This document shows positions 25,910 to 35,938 of a DNA stretch of 64,000 bases, piece by piece. Positions within the stretch are counted from its first letter, which is position 1. Each line of letters begins with the position of its first letter. The stretch comes from Picrophilus oshimae DSM 9789 (GTDB taxonomy: Archaea > Thermoplasmatota > Thermoplasmata > Thermoplasmatales > Thermoplasmataceae), in the NCBI RefSeq assembly GCF_900176435.1, contig NZ_FWYE01000001.1:186001-250000 (forward strand). The letters run 5' to 3'. The notes beneath the pieces were generated by a model that saw only the letters and a list, made by a program, of their open reading frames with translations, was not told the origin of the DNA and did no database searches. Both the position numbers and the translations under genes were made by a program.

Positions 25910-28171
25910 ATGACGTTAAATTTGATAATAGCTGAAAAGATGGATGCGGGCAGAAGAATAGCCTATATATTATCAAAAAAGACATCAAAACAGAAGAGGT
26001 CAAAGGGTTCATTTTACATTGAATTTGAATCAAACAATGAGAGAAACGTCCTTGTGCCATTAAGCGGGCATGTACTTGAGGCAGATTTCCCTTCAGATTT
26101 TAAAGACTGGTTAAAATCGGATTTAAATCTATTAATAGATTCAAGAATAGTTTATAATGTTAAAAACCAGCGTGCAATAAACACATTAAAGAATTTCAAG
26201 GATGCGGATAATATAATAATAGCAACCGACTATGACCGCGAGGGTGAATTAATAGGCACAGAGGTTCTAAAATTTCTAAATGCGAAAAATATTAAAAGGG
26301 CAAAGTTCAGTGCGTTAACAGAGAAGGAGATAAATGATGCATTTTCAAACACAATAAACGTTGATTACAATCTTGCAGATTCCGCCCAGGCCAGGGAGGA
26401 GATTGATTTAATCTGGGGCGCGGTTCTTACAAGGTTCTTTTCAATAGCAAGCAACAGGTTATGGAAGGATTTTATATCTGTTGGCAGGGTTCAAACGCCA
26501 ACGCTCGGCCTCATTTATAAGCGTGAGATGGAGATAAGATCCTTCGTTCCTGAGAAGTATTATAAAATAAAGATAACATTCAATAAAAATAGGGATTTTG
26601 ATGCATATTATAATAATGAACTAAAGGATAGGAAAACAGCAGAAAAAATATTTTCTGAGGTAAAAAATATGCCGGGAAGGGTAAAATCTTTTGATAAGGA
26701 GGAATATTACATATACAGGCCGGCACCTTTTAATACAAATGAATTTCTCAGGGAGGCTTCATATCTTGGTATATCACCTGCAAGGGCCATGAACATAGCC
26801 GAAAAGCTTTACATGCAGGGATTAATAAGCTATCCAAGAACAGATAACACCGTTTATAATAAATCGATAAATCTAAAATCAATAGTTGAAAAATTAAAGA
26901 AATCAGAGTTTTCAATGGAGGCTGATCTTGTTTTATCACAGGAAAAAATATTGCCATCCAGGGGTAAGACCGAGGCCACTGATCATCCGCCAATATATCC
27001 TGTATCTGTTCCATCAAAGGAGTTAACAGGCGATTACAAAAAGATCTATGAATTAATTGTAAGGCGCTTCCTGGCAACACTTTATAAAAATGCCGTTGCA
27101 GTAAGATCTACTGCATTAATAGATGTAAACGGCCATGATTTTATATCTGAAGGTAACATAATAAAGGAAAACGGCTGGTATGACATATACAAATATAAAA
27201 GCTACAGGGAATACTTTGTTCCTGATCTCGAAAAAAACGAGGTTTTAAACGGCAGGGACTATGAGCTGCAGGAAAAGGAAACAGAGCCGCCAAGGAGGTA
27301 CGATGTATCATCACTTTTAAAGGCAATGGAATCATTGAACCTTGGAACGAAAAGCACCAGGCACGATATAATAGACAAGCTCTACAGCAGGAATTTTGTT
27401 ACAGGAAACCCTGTTAAAATAACGCCGCTAGGCGAAGGATTTATAAAATCAATTATTGATACCAATCCAAGGATCAGTGAGCCGGAGATGACAGCGGAGC
27501 TTGAAATGGATATGGATAAAATAGCATCTGGAACGAAAACAAAGGACGACGTTGTAAACGAATCCAGAAGGATGCTGCATTCAGTTTTAAACGATTTCCA
27601 GGGCAGGACCAGCGAGATAAATAAAACGATAAATGATTATTTAAACACCGGCGAGAGCCTTGGAAGGTGCCCACTGGATGGCAATGAATTATTTTTAATA
27701 AAATACCGTGATCATTATAAAATAAAATGCGGGGACGAAAACTGCAGGATAGATTTTAATATATATTCAAACGGCAGGATACAATTAAATGATTCAAAAT
27801 GCCCTGTATGCTCCCTGCCAATGATAAAGATAATAAGAAAAGGGCAGTCTCCAGAGGTTAAATGCATTGATCCTGCCTGTGATTACAATAAAGAAAAGGA
27901 CATATATGGAACATGCCCGGCTGATGGTGGAAACCTGGTTTTAAGGCAGTCCAGATACGGAAAACGCTTCCTGGGATGCTCAAACTATCCAAAATGCACG
28001 GTTACATACCCGTTGCCGCAGAAGGGGATTTTAAAGAAAACGGATAAAAAATGTCAGTACTGTGGTGCGCCAATCATTGTTTTAATAAACGGGAGGCGCC
28101 ATTTTGAGTTCTGCCCGAAAATAGACTGCGAGTTCAACAGGGGTGGTAAAATTGAGAAGAATAAGGTCTGA
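25910..28171 (+). CDS. topA: DNA topoisomerase I (type IA, archaeal)
   Basis: 753 residues. The Toprim domain is at the N terminus (NLIIAEKMDAGRRIA; ATDYDREGELIGTE near residue 105). The catalytic tyrosine is in QGLISYPRTDNTVY near 303. The C terminus has four zinc-knuckle units: CPLDG...CGDENC, CPVCS...CIDPAC, CPADG...CSNYPKC and CQYCG...CPKIDC. The enzyme relaxes negative supercoils by nicking and rejoining one DNA strand. Length and domain order are normal for archaeal topoisomerase I; there is no reverse-gyrase helicase. Its last 29 nt overlap the downstream membrane protease gene. Confidence 0.96.
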   Translation: MTLNLIIAEKMDAGRRIAYILSKKTSKQKRSKGSFYIEFESNNERNVLVPLSGHVLEADFPSDFKDWLKSDLNLLIDSRIVYNVKNQRAINTLKNFKDADNIIIATDYDREGELIGTEVLKFLNAKNIKRAKFSALTEKEINDAFSNTINVDYNLADSAQAREEIDLIWGAVLTRFFSIASNRLWKDFISVGRVQTPTLGLIYKREMEIRSFVPEKYYKIKITFNKNRDFDAYYNNELKDRKTAEKIFSEVKNMPGRVKSFDKEEYYIYRPAPFNTNEFLREASYLGISPARAMNIAEKLYMQGLISYPRTDNTVYNKSINLKSIVEKLKKSEFSMEADLVLSQEKILPSRGKTEATDHPPIYPVSVPSKELTGDYKKIYELIVRRFLATLYKNAVAVRSTALIDVNGHDFISEGNIIKENGWYDIYKYKSYREYFVPDLEKNEVLNGRDYELQEKETEPPRRYDVSSLLKAMESLNLGTKSTRHDIIDKLYSRNFVTGNPVKITPLGEGFIKSIIDTNPRISEPEMTAELEMDMDKIASGTKTKDDVVNESRRMLHSVLNDFQGRTSEINKTINDYLNTGESLGRCPLDGNELFLIKYRDHYKIKCGDENCRIDFNIYSNGRIQLNDSKCPVCSLPMIKIIRKGQSPEVKCIDPACDYNKEKDIYGTCPADGGNLVLRQSRYGKRFLGCSNYPKCTVTYPLPQKGILKKTDKKCQYCGAPIIVLINGRRHFEFCPKIDCEFNRGGKIEKNKV

Positions 28172-29006
28172 GATCTCAATAATAATAATGTTTATATTAT
28201 CATCTTTATTCTCACTTTACATCTCATCTAACTTAATTGTTTCAAATCCATCATTAAAGGGCAGCGGCGATGCCATGGCCCCGGTTTATATAATATATTA
28301 TTTAATAGCGGTCATTGCATTCACAGTTTTAATACTGTTTTTGATAAAAAGATATGCAAAGGCAATAAAATACATCTTTGTTTTATTAATTATATACATG
28401 ATCTTCTTTGTGTCTGCAATAATAGCAGGCATTGTTTCAACGTCTTTAATAGAGTACTTTTCAATAATATTATTTATAACAGGATTGTTTGCATATTTAT
28501 TAATATTCCACAATGAATGGTACATTATGGATGCGGCGGGATTTTTAATGGTTTCAGGTGCTGCAGCCGTTTTTGGAACGTTTTTAAATCCATACTATGC
28601 CATGGTGCTTTTAATTGCCTTTGCAATCTATGATTATGTATCTGTCTATAAAACAAAGCACATGGTGACACTTGCCAGGGCGGCAGTTGATAATTCATAT
28701 CCATTGCTGTTCGTCATGCCATCCAGATCAGGATTAAAGCTTCAGAATTTAACATTTGACAACCGCGGTGAAAACAACGTTTTAATGCTCGGCTTTGGTG
28801 ATATGGCAATACCCGAGATACTAATAGTTTCATCCTATATCTTTGACCAGAGATTAATATTTATTATATTGCCGCTTGCCGGTGCGATAATGGCATTAAT
28901 AGTGCTCTTCTTCTTTAACAATGGAAAGCCAGCACCAGGATTGCCATACATAAACACAGGTGTAATAGCAGGCTTTTTATTATCGCTTTTAATATCTTTC
29001 ATTTAA
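28143..29006 (+). CDS. Presenilin/signal-peptide-peptidase-like aspartyl protease
   Basis: 287 residues with nine predicted membrane segments. The intramembrane aspartates are in AFAIYDYVSVYKTKHMV near residue 160 and MLGFGDMAIPEIL near 218, and the conserved PAL-like element appears as GKPAPGLPYINTG near 262. Such enzymes (archaeal PSH) cut transmembrane helices within the bilayer. A long hydrophilic loop lies between the two aspartates, as usual. The GTG start at 28143 lies inside the end of topA in another frame, so translation is probably coupled. Natural substrates are unknown. Confidence 0.9.
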   Translation: MVKLRRIRSEISIIIMFILSSLFSLYISSNLIVSNPSLKGSGDAMAPVYIIYYLIAVIAFTVLILFLIKRYAKAIKYIFVLLIIYMIFFVSAIIAGIVSTSLIEYFSIILFITGLFAYLLIFHNEWYIMDAAGFLMVSGAAAVFGTFLNPYYAMVLLIAFAIYDYVSVYKTKHMVTLARAAVDNSYPLLFVMPSRSGLKLQNLTFDNRGENNVLMLGFGDMAIPEILIVSSYIFDQRLIFIILPLAGAIMALIVLFFFNNGKPAPGLPYINTGVIAGFLLSLLISFI

Positions 29007-29010
29007 AAAA

Positions 29011-30495
29011 TTAATGTAAAAATACCCTTTTACCGGTAAAGTAAAGCGGTATTTTATATTCAATGGCCTTTTGTATTACATCATTATCGCGTATTGAGCC
29101 ACCGGGCTCAATGATTGCCTTTATTCCGTTTTTATTTGCCTCTATTATGGAATCATTAAACGGTATAAAGCCATCAGATGCCATAACAGAGCCCTTTGCA
29201 TTTCCATTTGATCTCTGAACGGCTATTCTCAATGACTCTATTCTTGATGTCTGTCCAGCACCTATACCTGTTGTTGTGAGGTTTTTTGCAAGCACTATTG
29301 CATTGCTTTTGCAGTGCGCAGAGACCCTCCAGGCAAATAAAAGATCCTTCTTTGTTCTTTCATCTGCCTCGATGGTCATGCATTTCATCTCGGTAAAATC
29401 TGATCTTAGCGGGCTCTGCATTAATAAGCCACCAGGTATCGATTGAAAAACGTAACTGTTATTTCTTCTGAAAACAGCCTTTAATATTCTAAGGTTCTTT
29501 TTCTTCTTTAATATGTTCAGTGCCGGCTCATCATAGTCAGGTGCTATTAAAACCTCTATATAATGCTTTGATAGCTCCATGGCCGTTTCCTCATCAACTT
29601 TTCTGTTTAATGCAAGAACAAAACCGTATGCCGATTCCTCGTCAGATGAATATGCATTTATAAATGCATCCCTGATATTATCTGCTGATGAAACGCCTGA
29701 GGGCGTCCTGTGCTTTACTATAACAGCGGTAGGCTCATCGAATTCAAGGACCGTTTCAAGGGCCGAATCTGCATCTATTATATTATTATATGATAATTCC
29801 TTTCCGTTTAGCTGAACAGCATTTGGTATTCCATATTCATCATCTGTTCTGTACAGGAAGCCTGCCTGATCTGGATTCTCGCCGTATCTTAACTTTGTTC
29901 TGTCGTAACCATGGATAAAAAGCTCCTCTGGCTCATCGTTATTCAACCTCTTATAAAGGCTTTTGTATATTATCATATCATAGTACGCCGCCCTGGCGAA
30001 TGCCCTTAATGCCAGGGTTTCCCTTGTCCTTAATGATATTTCACCATCCCTTAGATCCTTTATTATAATGTTATAATCCTCAGGACTTGATGCAACGGTA
30101 ACATGCTGATAGTTCTTGGCAGCAGCCCTGATTAGTGATAGCCCGCCGATATCAATATTTTCTATCATATCTTCTATGGATTTATCTATATATGATTCAA
30201 AGTTGTATAAATTGCATATAACAATGTCAAAATCAAAATAATTGTATCTTTTTAAATCGGCCTCGCTCTGCTCGTCCCTCCTTGATAGAATGCCTGAAAA
30301 AACGGCAGGATGCAGTGTCTTTACACGGCCATTTAAAAGGTCATCGAAGCCTGTTATATCAGAGATTCTTTTTGCCTTTATTCCTGAATCAGATAAAAAT
30401 TTAAACGTGCCTGGCGTTGCATATACATCTCCATTTAAATGCCTTAAAAGATCTGTAAGTCCGGATGTGTCAGATACACTAACAAGTATATTCAT
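29011..30495 (-). CDS. purH: Bifunctional AICAR formyltransferase/IMP cyclohydrolase
   Basis: 494 residues, slightly shorter than bacterial PurH. The N-terminal MGS-like cyclohydrolase domain begins ILVSVSDTSGLTDLL and includes RVKTLHPAVFSGILSRRD. The C-terminal transformylase domain includes the KHRTPSGVSSADN region and SDGFIPFNDSI. It performs the last two steps of purine synthesis, from AICAR through FAICAR to IMP. It is divergent from the SAM synthetase gene with a dyad between them, 37 nt from the purH start. Confidence 0.95.
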   Translation of the reverse strand: MNILVSVSDTSGLTDLLRHLNGDVYATPGTFKFLSDSGIKAKRISDITGFDDLLNGRVKTLHPAVFSGILSRRDEQSEADLKRYNYFDFDIVICNLYNFESYIDKSIEDMIENIDIGGLSLIRAAAKNYQHVTVASSPEDYNIIIKDLRDGEISLRTRETLALRAFARAAYYDMIIYKSLYKRLNNDEPEELFIHGYDRTKLRYGENPDQAGFLYRTDDEYGIPNAVQLNGKELSYNNIIDADSALETVLEFDEPTAVIVKHRTPSGVSSADNIRDAFINAYSSDEESAYGFVLALNRKVDEETAMELSKHYIEVLIAPDYDEPALNILKKKKNLRILKAVFRRNNSYVFQSIPGGLLMQSPLRSDFTEMKCMTIEADERTKKDLLFAWRVSAHCKSNAIVLAKNLTTTGIGAGQTSRIESLRIAVQRSNGNAKGSVMASDGFIPFNDSIIEANKNGIKAIIEPGGSIRDNDVIQKAIEYKIPLYFTGKRVFLH

Positions 30496-30531
30496 AATGC
30501 ATCATAAAAAACATGCTAAAAAGTTTGCGGT

Positions 30532-30550
30532 AAATTACTAACAGTAATTT
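30532..30550. promoter_or_regulatory. Dyad AAATTACT-N3-AGTAATTT between purH and SAM synthetase
   Basis: Eight-base perfect arms separated by AAC, beginning 37 nt before the purH start codon, with an extra half-site CAGTAATTT at 30562-30570. It lies upstream of both basal promoters, the place for a regulator of either gene. No regulator can be named; the half-site resembles, but the spacing differs from, the riboflavin-gene dyads in this window. Confidence 0.4.
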
Positions 30551-30619
30551 TAAAATTCAATCAGTAATTTAATGAGCCTGTTTACAAAAACTTTAAAAAT
30601 ATATGTATATAATGGCTGC

Positions 30620-31828
30620 ATGGAAACCTTAAAAACAAGAAACATACAGGTAGAGGCAATAAAACAGAGCCCGACGGCAAGCAGGGAAGTTGAAATTGTT
30701 GAGAGGAAGGGCATAGGACATCCTGACAGTGTTGCTGATGGTATTGCAGAGGCCGTCAGCAGATCACTTAGTAAATATTATATTAAAAACTACGGAAGGA
30801 TTTTGCATCATAATACAGACCAGGTGGAGGTCGTTGGCGGCCAGTCAGACCCAAGATTTGGTGGTGGCGTCGTTCTTGAGCCTTCATATATATTAATAAG
30901 CGGAAGGGCGACATCAACGGTAAACGGTGAGAGAATACCTGTAAAATCCATTGCAATAAAGGCAGCAAAGGACTATTTAAGAGAGCATTTCAGGGATCTG
31001 GAGATAGACAGCGATGTTATGATAGATTCAAGGATAGGCAACGGATCAATAGATCTTAGGGGCCTCTATGACACAAGGAAGTTCAAGGCCAATGATACAT
31101 CCTTTGGTGTCGGCTTTGCACCATTTACAGATACGGAAACAATAGTTAAGGCAACAGAGAAGTATATCAATGGTGATTTAAAGAAGTCACTGCCACAGAT
31201 AGGATACGATATAAAGGTTATGGGATTCAGAAAGAACAGGACAATAAACTTAACAGTTGCAGCTGCATACGTTGATAAATATGTAAAGGATCCAGATGAA
31301 TATTATTCAGTAAAGGAGGAGCTTGTAAATAAAATAACAGATAATGCATTAAAATACACAAACAATGATGTACAGGTCTTTGTAAACACCGGTGATATAA
31401 AGGATGACAAGGTTTATTACCTAACTGTAACAGGATTATCCATGGAGAACGGCGATGACGGCTCTGTTGGCAGGGGAAACCGTGTCAATGGTTTAATAAC
31501 ACCGTACAGGCCAATGAGCATGGAGGCCGCTGCAGGAAAGAACCCTGTAACACATGTTGGAAAATTATACAATGTATTATCAAACATAATAGCAAACGAT
31601 ATAGTAAAGGAGGAGGGCGGCGACATAAAGGAGGTTCTTGTAAGGATAGTTTCACAGATAGGCAGGCCTGTTGATGAGCCCCATGTTGCAAGCATACAGG
31701 TCATCTATGAGGATAACGTTGACCCATCAAAGCACAAAAATAATATAACGGCAATAGCAGACGATAGAATAGCACATATATCTGATTTAACAAATATGTT
31801 TGTCGATGGAAAACTTGATGTTTTCTAA
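30620..31828 (+). CDS. mat: S-adenosylmethionine synthetase, archaeal type
   Basis: About 402 residues of the archaeal MAT family, unrelated in sequence detail to bacterial MetK. Landmarks are VEIVERKGIGHPDSVADGIAE near residue 25, NTDQVEVVGGQSDPRFGGG near 67, and the C-terminal SQIGRPVDEPHVASIQV. It makes SAM from methionine and ATP. The frame opens at 30572, but ATG 30620 is preferred: it gives the family length and has a TATA-like TTAAAAATATA about 25 nt upstream. Related to the deaminase-type amidohydrolase at 48004, which may handle SAM by-products. Confidence 0.95.
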   Translation: METLKTRNIQVEAIKQSPTASREVEIVERKGIGHPDSVADGIAEAVSRSLSKYYIKNYGRILHHNTDQVEVVGGQSDPRFGGGVVLEPSYILISGRATSTVNGERIPVKSIAIKAAKDYLREHFRDLEIDSDVMIDSRIGNGSIDLRGLYDTRKFKANDTSFGVGFAPFTDTETIVKATEKYINGDLKKSLPQIGYDIKVMGFRKNRTINLTVAAAYVDKYVKDPDEYYSVKEELVNKITDNALKYTNNDVQVFVNTGDIKDDKVYYLTVTGLSMENGDDGSVGRGNRVNGLITPYRPMSMEAAAGKNPVTHVGKLYNVLSNIIANDIVKEEGGDIKEVLVRIVSQIGRPVDEPHVASIQVIYEDNVDPSKHKNNITAIADDRIAHISDLTNMFVDGKLDVF

Positions 31829-31830
31829 TT

Positions 31831-32283
31831 TTATATTATTTTCCACATCAGATATGCATCAGATAGATCACTGTAATAATTTTTGAGTGTTGATGTTATT
31901 GAAAAGCCATTCTTTTTGTAGAATCTTATTGCAGATTCATTATCTGTCCTTACCTCAAGCCTCATTGTTGATAAACCATCTGATAGCATAACCTTTGTTA
32001 TCTCATTTAAAAGGTATGTTCCTATACCGGATGACCTGTACCTTTCATCCACGGCAAATAGTAGTATTCTTCCCTCGGTGCCTGAGTACCTTGAACCAAT
32101 GATAAATCCAAGAACCGTTGTAAAATTATCATATACAAGAAATGCATCAGGCCATGCACGGTATAAATCCAGTATTAGACCCTTTGTATAGTATTCTGAA
32201 AGCGATGATTTTATTATTTCCATTACCCTATCTATGTCCCTGGGCTCGAATTTCCTAACATAGCCGAAAAAATTTATGGCCAT
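31831..32283 (-). CDS. RimI-like GNAT N-acetyltransferase
   Basis: 150 residues with a full GNAT core: ILLFAVDERYRSSGIGTYLL near residue 75-95 provides the acetyl-CoA loop (RxxGIG), followed by STMRLEVRTDNESAIRFYKKNGF, the motif B typical of RimI/Ard1 N-terminal protein acetylases. It probably acetylates protein N termini in the cytoplasm, as in other archaea. The start at ATG 32283 is close to a TATA element about 25 nt upstream. It ends two bases from the convergent SAM synthetase stop. Confidence 0.87.
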   Translation of the reverse strand: MAINFFGYVRKFEPRDIDRVMEIIKSSLSEYYTKGLILDLYRAWPDAFLVYDNFTTVLGFIIGSRYSGTEGRILLFAVDERYRSSGIGTYLLNEITKVMLSDGLSTMRLEVRTDNESAIRFYKKNGFSITSTLKNYYSDLSDAYLMWKII

Positions 32284-32368
32284 TTGATATTAATCTTATT
32301 AATATTTATAAAGATTATCATATGGCGGTAATAGATATATTTATAATATGATTAAACATATAAAAACG

Positions 32369-33394
32369 ATGATTAAAGTAGGCATCAACGGTTACGGTAC
32401 CATAGGTAAAAGGGTTGCATACGCAGCTTCAATGCAGGATGATATCCATGTATCTGGCATTGTAAAAAATACACCTGATTACATGGCTTACCTTGCATCA
32501 AGGTCATTTAATATATACGTGCCCGATGATGATAAAATAAAGGAATTTGAGGATCATGGCATAAAGGTAAAGGGAACATTAAACGATTTAATGGAATCTT
32601 CAGACATTATTGTTGATGCAACCCCCGAGGGTATGGGCATGGAAAATATAAAAATTTACAAAAAGAAGGGGGTCAAGGCCATATTCCAGGGTGGTGAAAA
32701 ATCAAACATTGGTGATGCAAGTTTCAATGCATATTCAAATTACAATGAATCATTTAAAAGGGAATACACAAGGGTTGTTTCATGCAATACAACAGCACTT
32801 GCAAGGACCTTATATCCCATTTTAAACGATTATGGTATAGAGAATTTGAATGTTACATTAATAAGAAGGGCAACGGATCCAAATGATAATAAGAAGGGAC
32901 CAATAAACGCAATAGAGCCTTCAATGTCCTTTCCATCGCACCATGCTGATGATTTAAAAACTGTTTTAAATTTAAATAATGTTTATACAGTTGCATTAAA
33001 GGCACCAACAACATTGATGCATGTTCATTCAATAGAGGTTTTATTGAAAGATGATGCAAAAATTGACGATATTATGGAATCCTGGCTTAAATACAATAGA
33101 ATACTTTTAATAGAAGGTAAGGATAATTTCAAATCGACTGCACAGATAATGGACATGGCAAGGGAGCTTAGAAGGGATCGTGGTGATTTATACGAGATAG
33201 CCATATGGCGTGATAGTGTAAAGGTGATCGATAAAAGGCTTTATTACGTTCAGGCTGTTCATCAGGAAAGCGATGTCATACCAGAGAATATAGATGCCAT
33301 AAGATCATTGTCTGGCATAGATAAAAACGAATCAATAGAAAAAACTGATAAAAGTTTAATGATATCCGGAGGCATATTTTATGGAAAAGAATGA
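32369..33394 (+). CDS. gap: Glyceraldehyde-3-phosphate dehydrogenase, archaeal type
   Basis: 341 residues from ATG 32369, chosen because the family begins [18 protein letters not shown]; an ATG at 32348 is in frame. The Rossmann loop is [11 protein letters not shown] and the catalytic cysteine is in [16 protein letters not shown] near residue 140. The enzyme interconverts glyceraldehyde 3-phosphate and 1,3-bisphosphoglycerate, most likely in gluconeogenesis in these archaea. The 3' end overlaps radA by 14 nt, making a two-gene operon of unrelated functions. Confidence 0.95.
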   Translation: MIKVGINGYGTIGKRVAYAASMQDDIHVSGIVKNTPDYMAYLASRSFNIYVPDDDKIKEFEDHGIKVKGTLNDLMESSDIIVDATPEGMGMENIKIYKKKGVKAIFQGGEKSNIGDASFNAYSNYNESFKREYTRVVSCNTTALARTLYPILNDYGIENLNVTLIRRATDPNDNKKGPINAIEPSMSFPSHHADDLKTVLNLNNVYTVALKAPTTLMHVHSIEVLLKDDAKIDDIMESWLKYNRILLIEGKDNFKSTAQIMDMARELRRDRGDLYEIAIWRDSVKVIDKRLYYVQAVHQESDVIPENIDAIRSLSGIDKNESIEKTDKSLMISGGIFYGKE

Positions 33395-34352
33395 TAAAGA
33401 AAAGAGGGAATTAACAATTGAGGATCTTCCCGGCGTTGGTGATGCAACCGCAGAAAAGCTCAGGGAGAGCGGATACGATGACATAATGACCATAGCAGTT
33501 GCATCTCCAAAGGATCTTGCCGAGATAAGCGGCATAGCCGAGGGTGCTGCAATAAAGATAATAAACGCCGCCAGGAAGTACGCTGATGTTGGAAACTTTG
33601 AGACCGGTGAGGAGATACTTAATAAAAGAAAGGAGATAAAAAAGCTGACGACTGGAAGCAGTAACCTTGACAATCTGCTTGGTGGCGGTCTTGAAACACA
33701 GTCAATAACGGAGTTTTTTGGTGAGTTCGGCTCGGGAAAAACCCAGATCATGCACCAGCTTGCCGTGAACGCAACAATGCCCGTGGAAAAGAATGGCTTT
33801 GATTCTGATGTTCTTATTATAGATACAGAGAATACCTTCAGGCCGGAAAGGATTATTCAAATGGCCAGGGCAAAGGATCTTGATCCTGATCAAACGCTTG
33901 AAAGGATACATGTGGCAAGGGCCTATAACTCACATCACCAGATACTGCTTGCCGAGAAGGCCGCTGACATGGCCAGGGAATATAGGATAAGATTGCTAAT
34001 AGTTGATTCATTAACCTCGCATTTCAGATCAGAATACGTTGGCCGTGGTTCCCTGGCCGAGAGGCAGCAGCTGCTGAACAGGCACATGCACGATCTTCTA
34101 AAGTTTGGAACAATATACAATGCGGTCATAGCCGTTACAAACCAGGTCTCTGCAAATCCTGCAGTATTTTTTGGCGATCCAATGAACCCTATAGGCGGTA
34201 ACATAGTTGGACACACGGCAACATTTAGAATATATTTAAGAAAGGCCAAGGCAGGTAAGAGAATAGCAAGATTAATAGATTCACCGTATCTTCCCGAGGG
34301 TGAAACGGTCATAACAATAACGGAATCCGGAATAACTGATGGTGAAAAATAA
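33381..34352 (+). CDS. radA: DNA repair and recombination protein RadA
   Basis: 323 residues, the archaeal RecA/Rad51 homologue. The N-terminal helix-hairpin-helix is [19 protein letters not shown], Walker A is [15 protein letters not shown] near residue 113 and Walker B is [14 protein letters not shown] near 205. The protein polymerises on single-stranded DNA for strand exchange; the polymerisation motif FxTG-like segment [10 protein letters not shown] is present near residue 74. There is no intein. It overlaps the gap gene by 14 nt at its start. Confidence 0.97.
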   Translation: MEKNDKEKRELTIEDLPGVGDATAEKLRESGYDDIMTIAVASPKDLAEISGIAEGAAIKIINAARKYADVGNFETGEEILNKRKEIKKLTTGSSNLDNLLGGGLETQSITEFFGEFGSGKTQIMHQLAVNATMPVEKNGFDSDVLIIDTENTFRPERIIQMARAKDLDPDQTLERIHVARAYNSHHQILLAEKAADMAREYRIRLLIVDSLTSHFRSEYVGRGSLAERQQLLNRHMHDLLKFGTIYNAVIAVTNQVSANPAVFFGDPMNPIGGNIVGHTATFRIYLRKAKAGKRIARLIDSPYLPEGETVITITESGITDGEK

Positions 34353-34419
34353 TTATTAATATTTTTTTAAATTTTTATTATGAAAAATACATTTATACAA
34401 GTTAAAAATCAGATATAAA

Positions 34420-35937
34420 TTGAGCGATGAGATAAAAGATATAAGAAAACTTGAAATAAAATACGTTTTCGAGTTATATCCTGTATTCAGGAGATACATT
34501 AAGGATAGAAAGAGATCAAGGAGCAACGATTATAATTACGATATAGAAAGGCATGGATTAAGGGCTGTTAATACATTTATAAGGCTTGGCCCGACGTTTA
34601 TAAAGCTTGGCCAGGTGCTTTCCGCAAGACCGGATCTTCTGCCAAAGGAGTATCTAAAGGCCTTTGAGATGCTCCAGGATAATGTCCCGCCAGATCCATT
34701 TGAAAAGGCCTATGAAATAATAAAAAGGAATATAGATGTTAATGAGTTAAATGACCTTAATAAAAATGCGATCTCTGGCGCCTCCCTTGGCCAGGTTTAC
34801 AGGCTTAAATACCATGGCAGGGATGCAATAATAAAGGTTAATAGATATAATATAAACTATATTTTAAAACGCGATATTATAATAATAAAGAGATTGCTTA
34901 GAATAGCAAGGCACTTCATGGATAATTTTTTGTATATAAGCATATACAACGTTATAGAGGACTTTTCAACAAGGATATACGAGGAGGCAAACTATGAAAT
35001 AGAGGCAAATAATCTTGAAAGGATAAAAAACAATCTATCATACAGGAATGATATAATAATACCTGAGGTTCTTTATGTAACAAAGGAGGTAATGATACTT
35101 GAATACAGACCGGGAATAAAGGTAACCGATGTAAAAAGGCTAAAGGAAAAAAACATAGATTTAAAGGATCTTGCATACAGAATCGATTTAATATTCTTAA
35201 GGATGCTTCTCCGGGATGATATATTCCATGCAGATCCGCATCCAGGGAACATAGCGGTTTCTGATGATGGAAATATAATATTATACGATTTTGGCATGGT
35301 TGGAAAGCTTGATGACGATACAAGGTTCGAGCTCTTAAAATTATATGATGGCCTTGTAAACAAGGATCCTGATGCAATAATAGATTCGCTTTTATCGTTG
35401 AATGCACTCTCTCCTGCTGCCAACCGTGGAATAATAAGAAAAGCAATAGAGATATCAATTGCAAACTTCTCAGGCAGGGATGTGAACGAGATCGATATAA
35501 GAGAATTACTTGAGGTTGCAAACAACGTTATCTTCGAGTTTCCATTTCATCTGCCCAGGGAGCTTGTCTTATATATAAGAATGTCATCACTTTTAGAGGG
35601 TATCTGTAAAACCCTTGATCCAAACTTTAAGTTCGTTCGTGTTTTAAGAACTATATTATACGATGAGGGCATGCTTGATTATTTATATAATAGAGAGCTG
35701 TCAGAATTTATTAAAAGGGCTGTTGCATCAATAGAGAAGGGCCTTGATGTTCTTCCATTGATGAAGCGCCGCCTTGAGGAGGAAAATACAAAAAGGGATA
35801 AAACACCTTTAATAATCCTTGCAGGCTCAATCTTCATAGCAATGGCGGTCTTCTCTGCAAGGCATCCATTGATATCCTATATAATAATGGCGCTTGATTT
35901 AATACTATCTTTTTATTATATAAGAAAAATGCATTAA
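34420..35937 (+). CDS. ABC1/UbiB-family atypical kinase
   Basis: 505 residues. ABC1-kinase landmarks are present: the KxGQ motif LGPTFIKLGQVLSARPD near residue 60, the AlaGlyrich substitute loop SGASLGQVYRLKY near 120, DIFHADPHPGNIAV near 270 carrying the catalytic-loop residues, and ILYDFGMVG near 290 in place of DFG. Two C-terminal membrane helices (LIILAGSIFIAMAVF and ISYIIMALDLILSFYYI) anchor it. Family members support isoprenoid-quinone synthesis as ATPases/kinases. It starts with TTG at 34420; a TATA-like ATTTATAC lies 25 nt upstream, so this is a leaderless TTG start. Confidence 0.9.
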   Translation: MSDEIKDIRKLEIKYVFELYPVFRRYIKDRKRSRSNDYNYDIERHGLRAVNTFIRLGPTFIKLGQVLSARPDLLPKEYLKAFEMLQDNVPPDPFEKAYEIIKRNIDVNELNDLNKNAISGASLGQVYRLKYHGRDAIIKVNRYNINYILKRDIIIIKRLLRIARHFMDNFLYISIYNVIEDFSTRIYEEANYEIEANNLERIKNNLSYRNDIIIPEVLYVTKEVMILEYRPGIKVTDVKRLKEKNIDLKDLAYRIDLIFLRMLLRDDIFHADPHPGNIAVSDDGNIILYDFGMVGKLDDDTRFELLKLYDGLVNKDPDAIIDSLLSLNALSPAANRGIIRKAIEISIANFSGRDVNEIDIRELLEVANNVIFEFPFHLPRELVLYIRMSSLLEGICKTLDPNFKFVRVLRTILYDEGMLDYLYNRELSEFIKRAVASIEKGLDVLPLMKRRLEEENTKRDKTPLIILAGSIFIAMAVFSARHPLISYIIMALDLILSFYYIRKMH

Positions 35938-35938
35938 T

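Noticed and set aside
33381-34352. Intein within radA
   Set aside because: The frame has normal length (323 residues) and uninterrupted Walker motifs.
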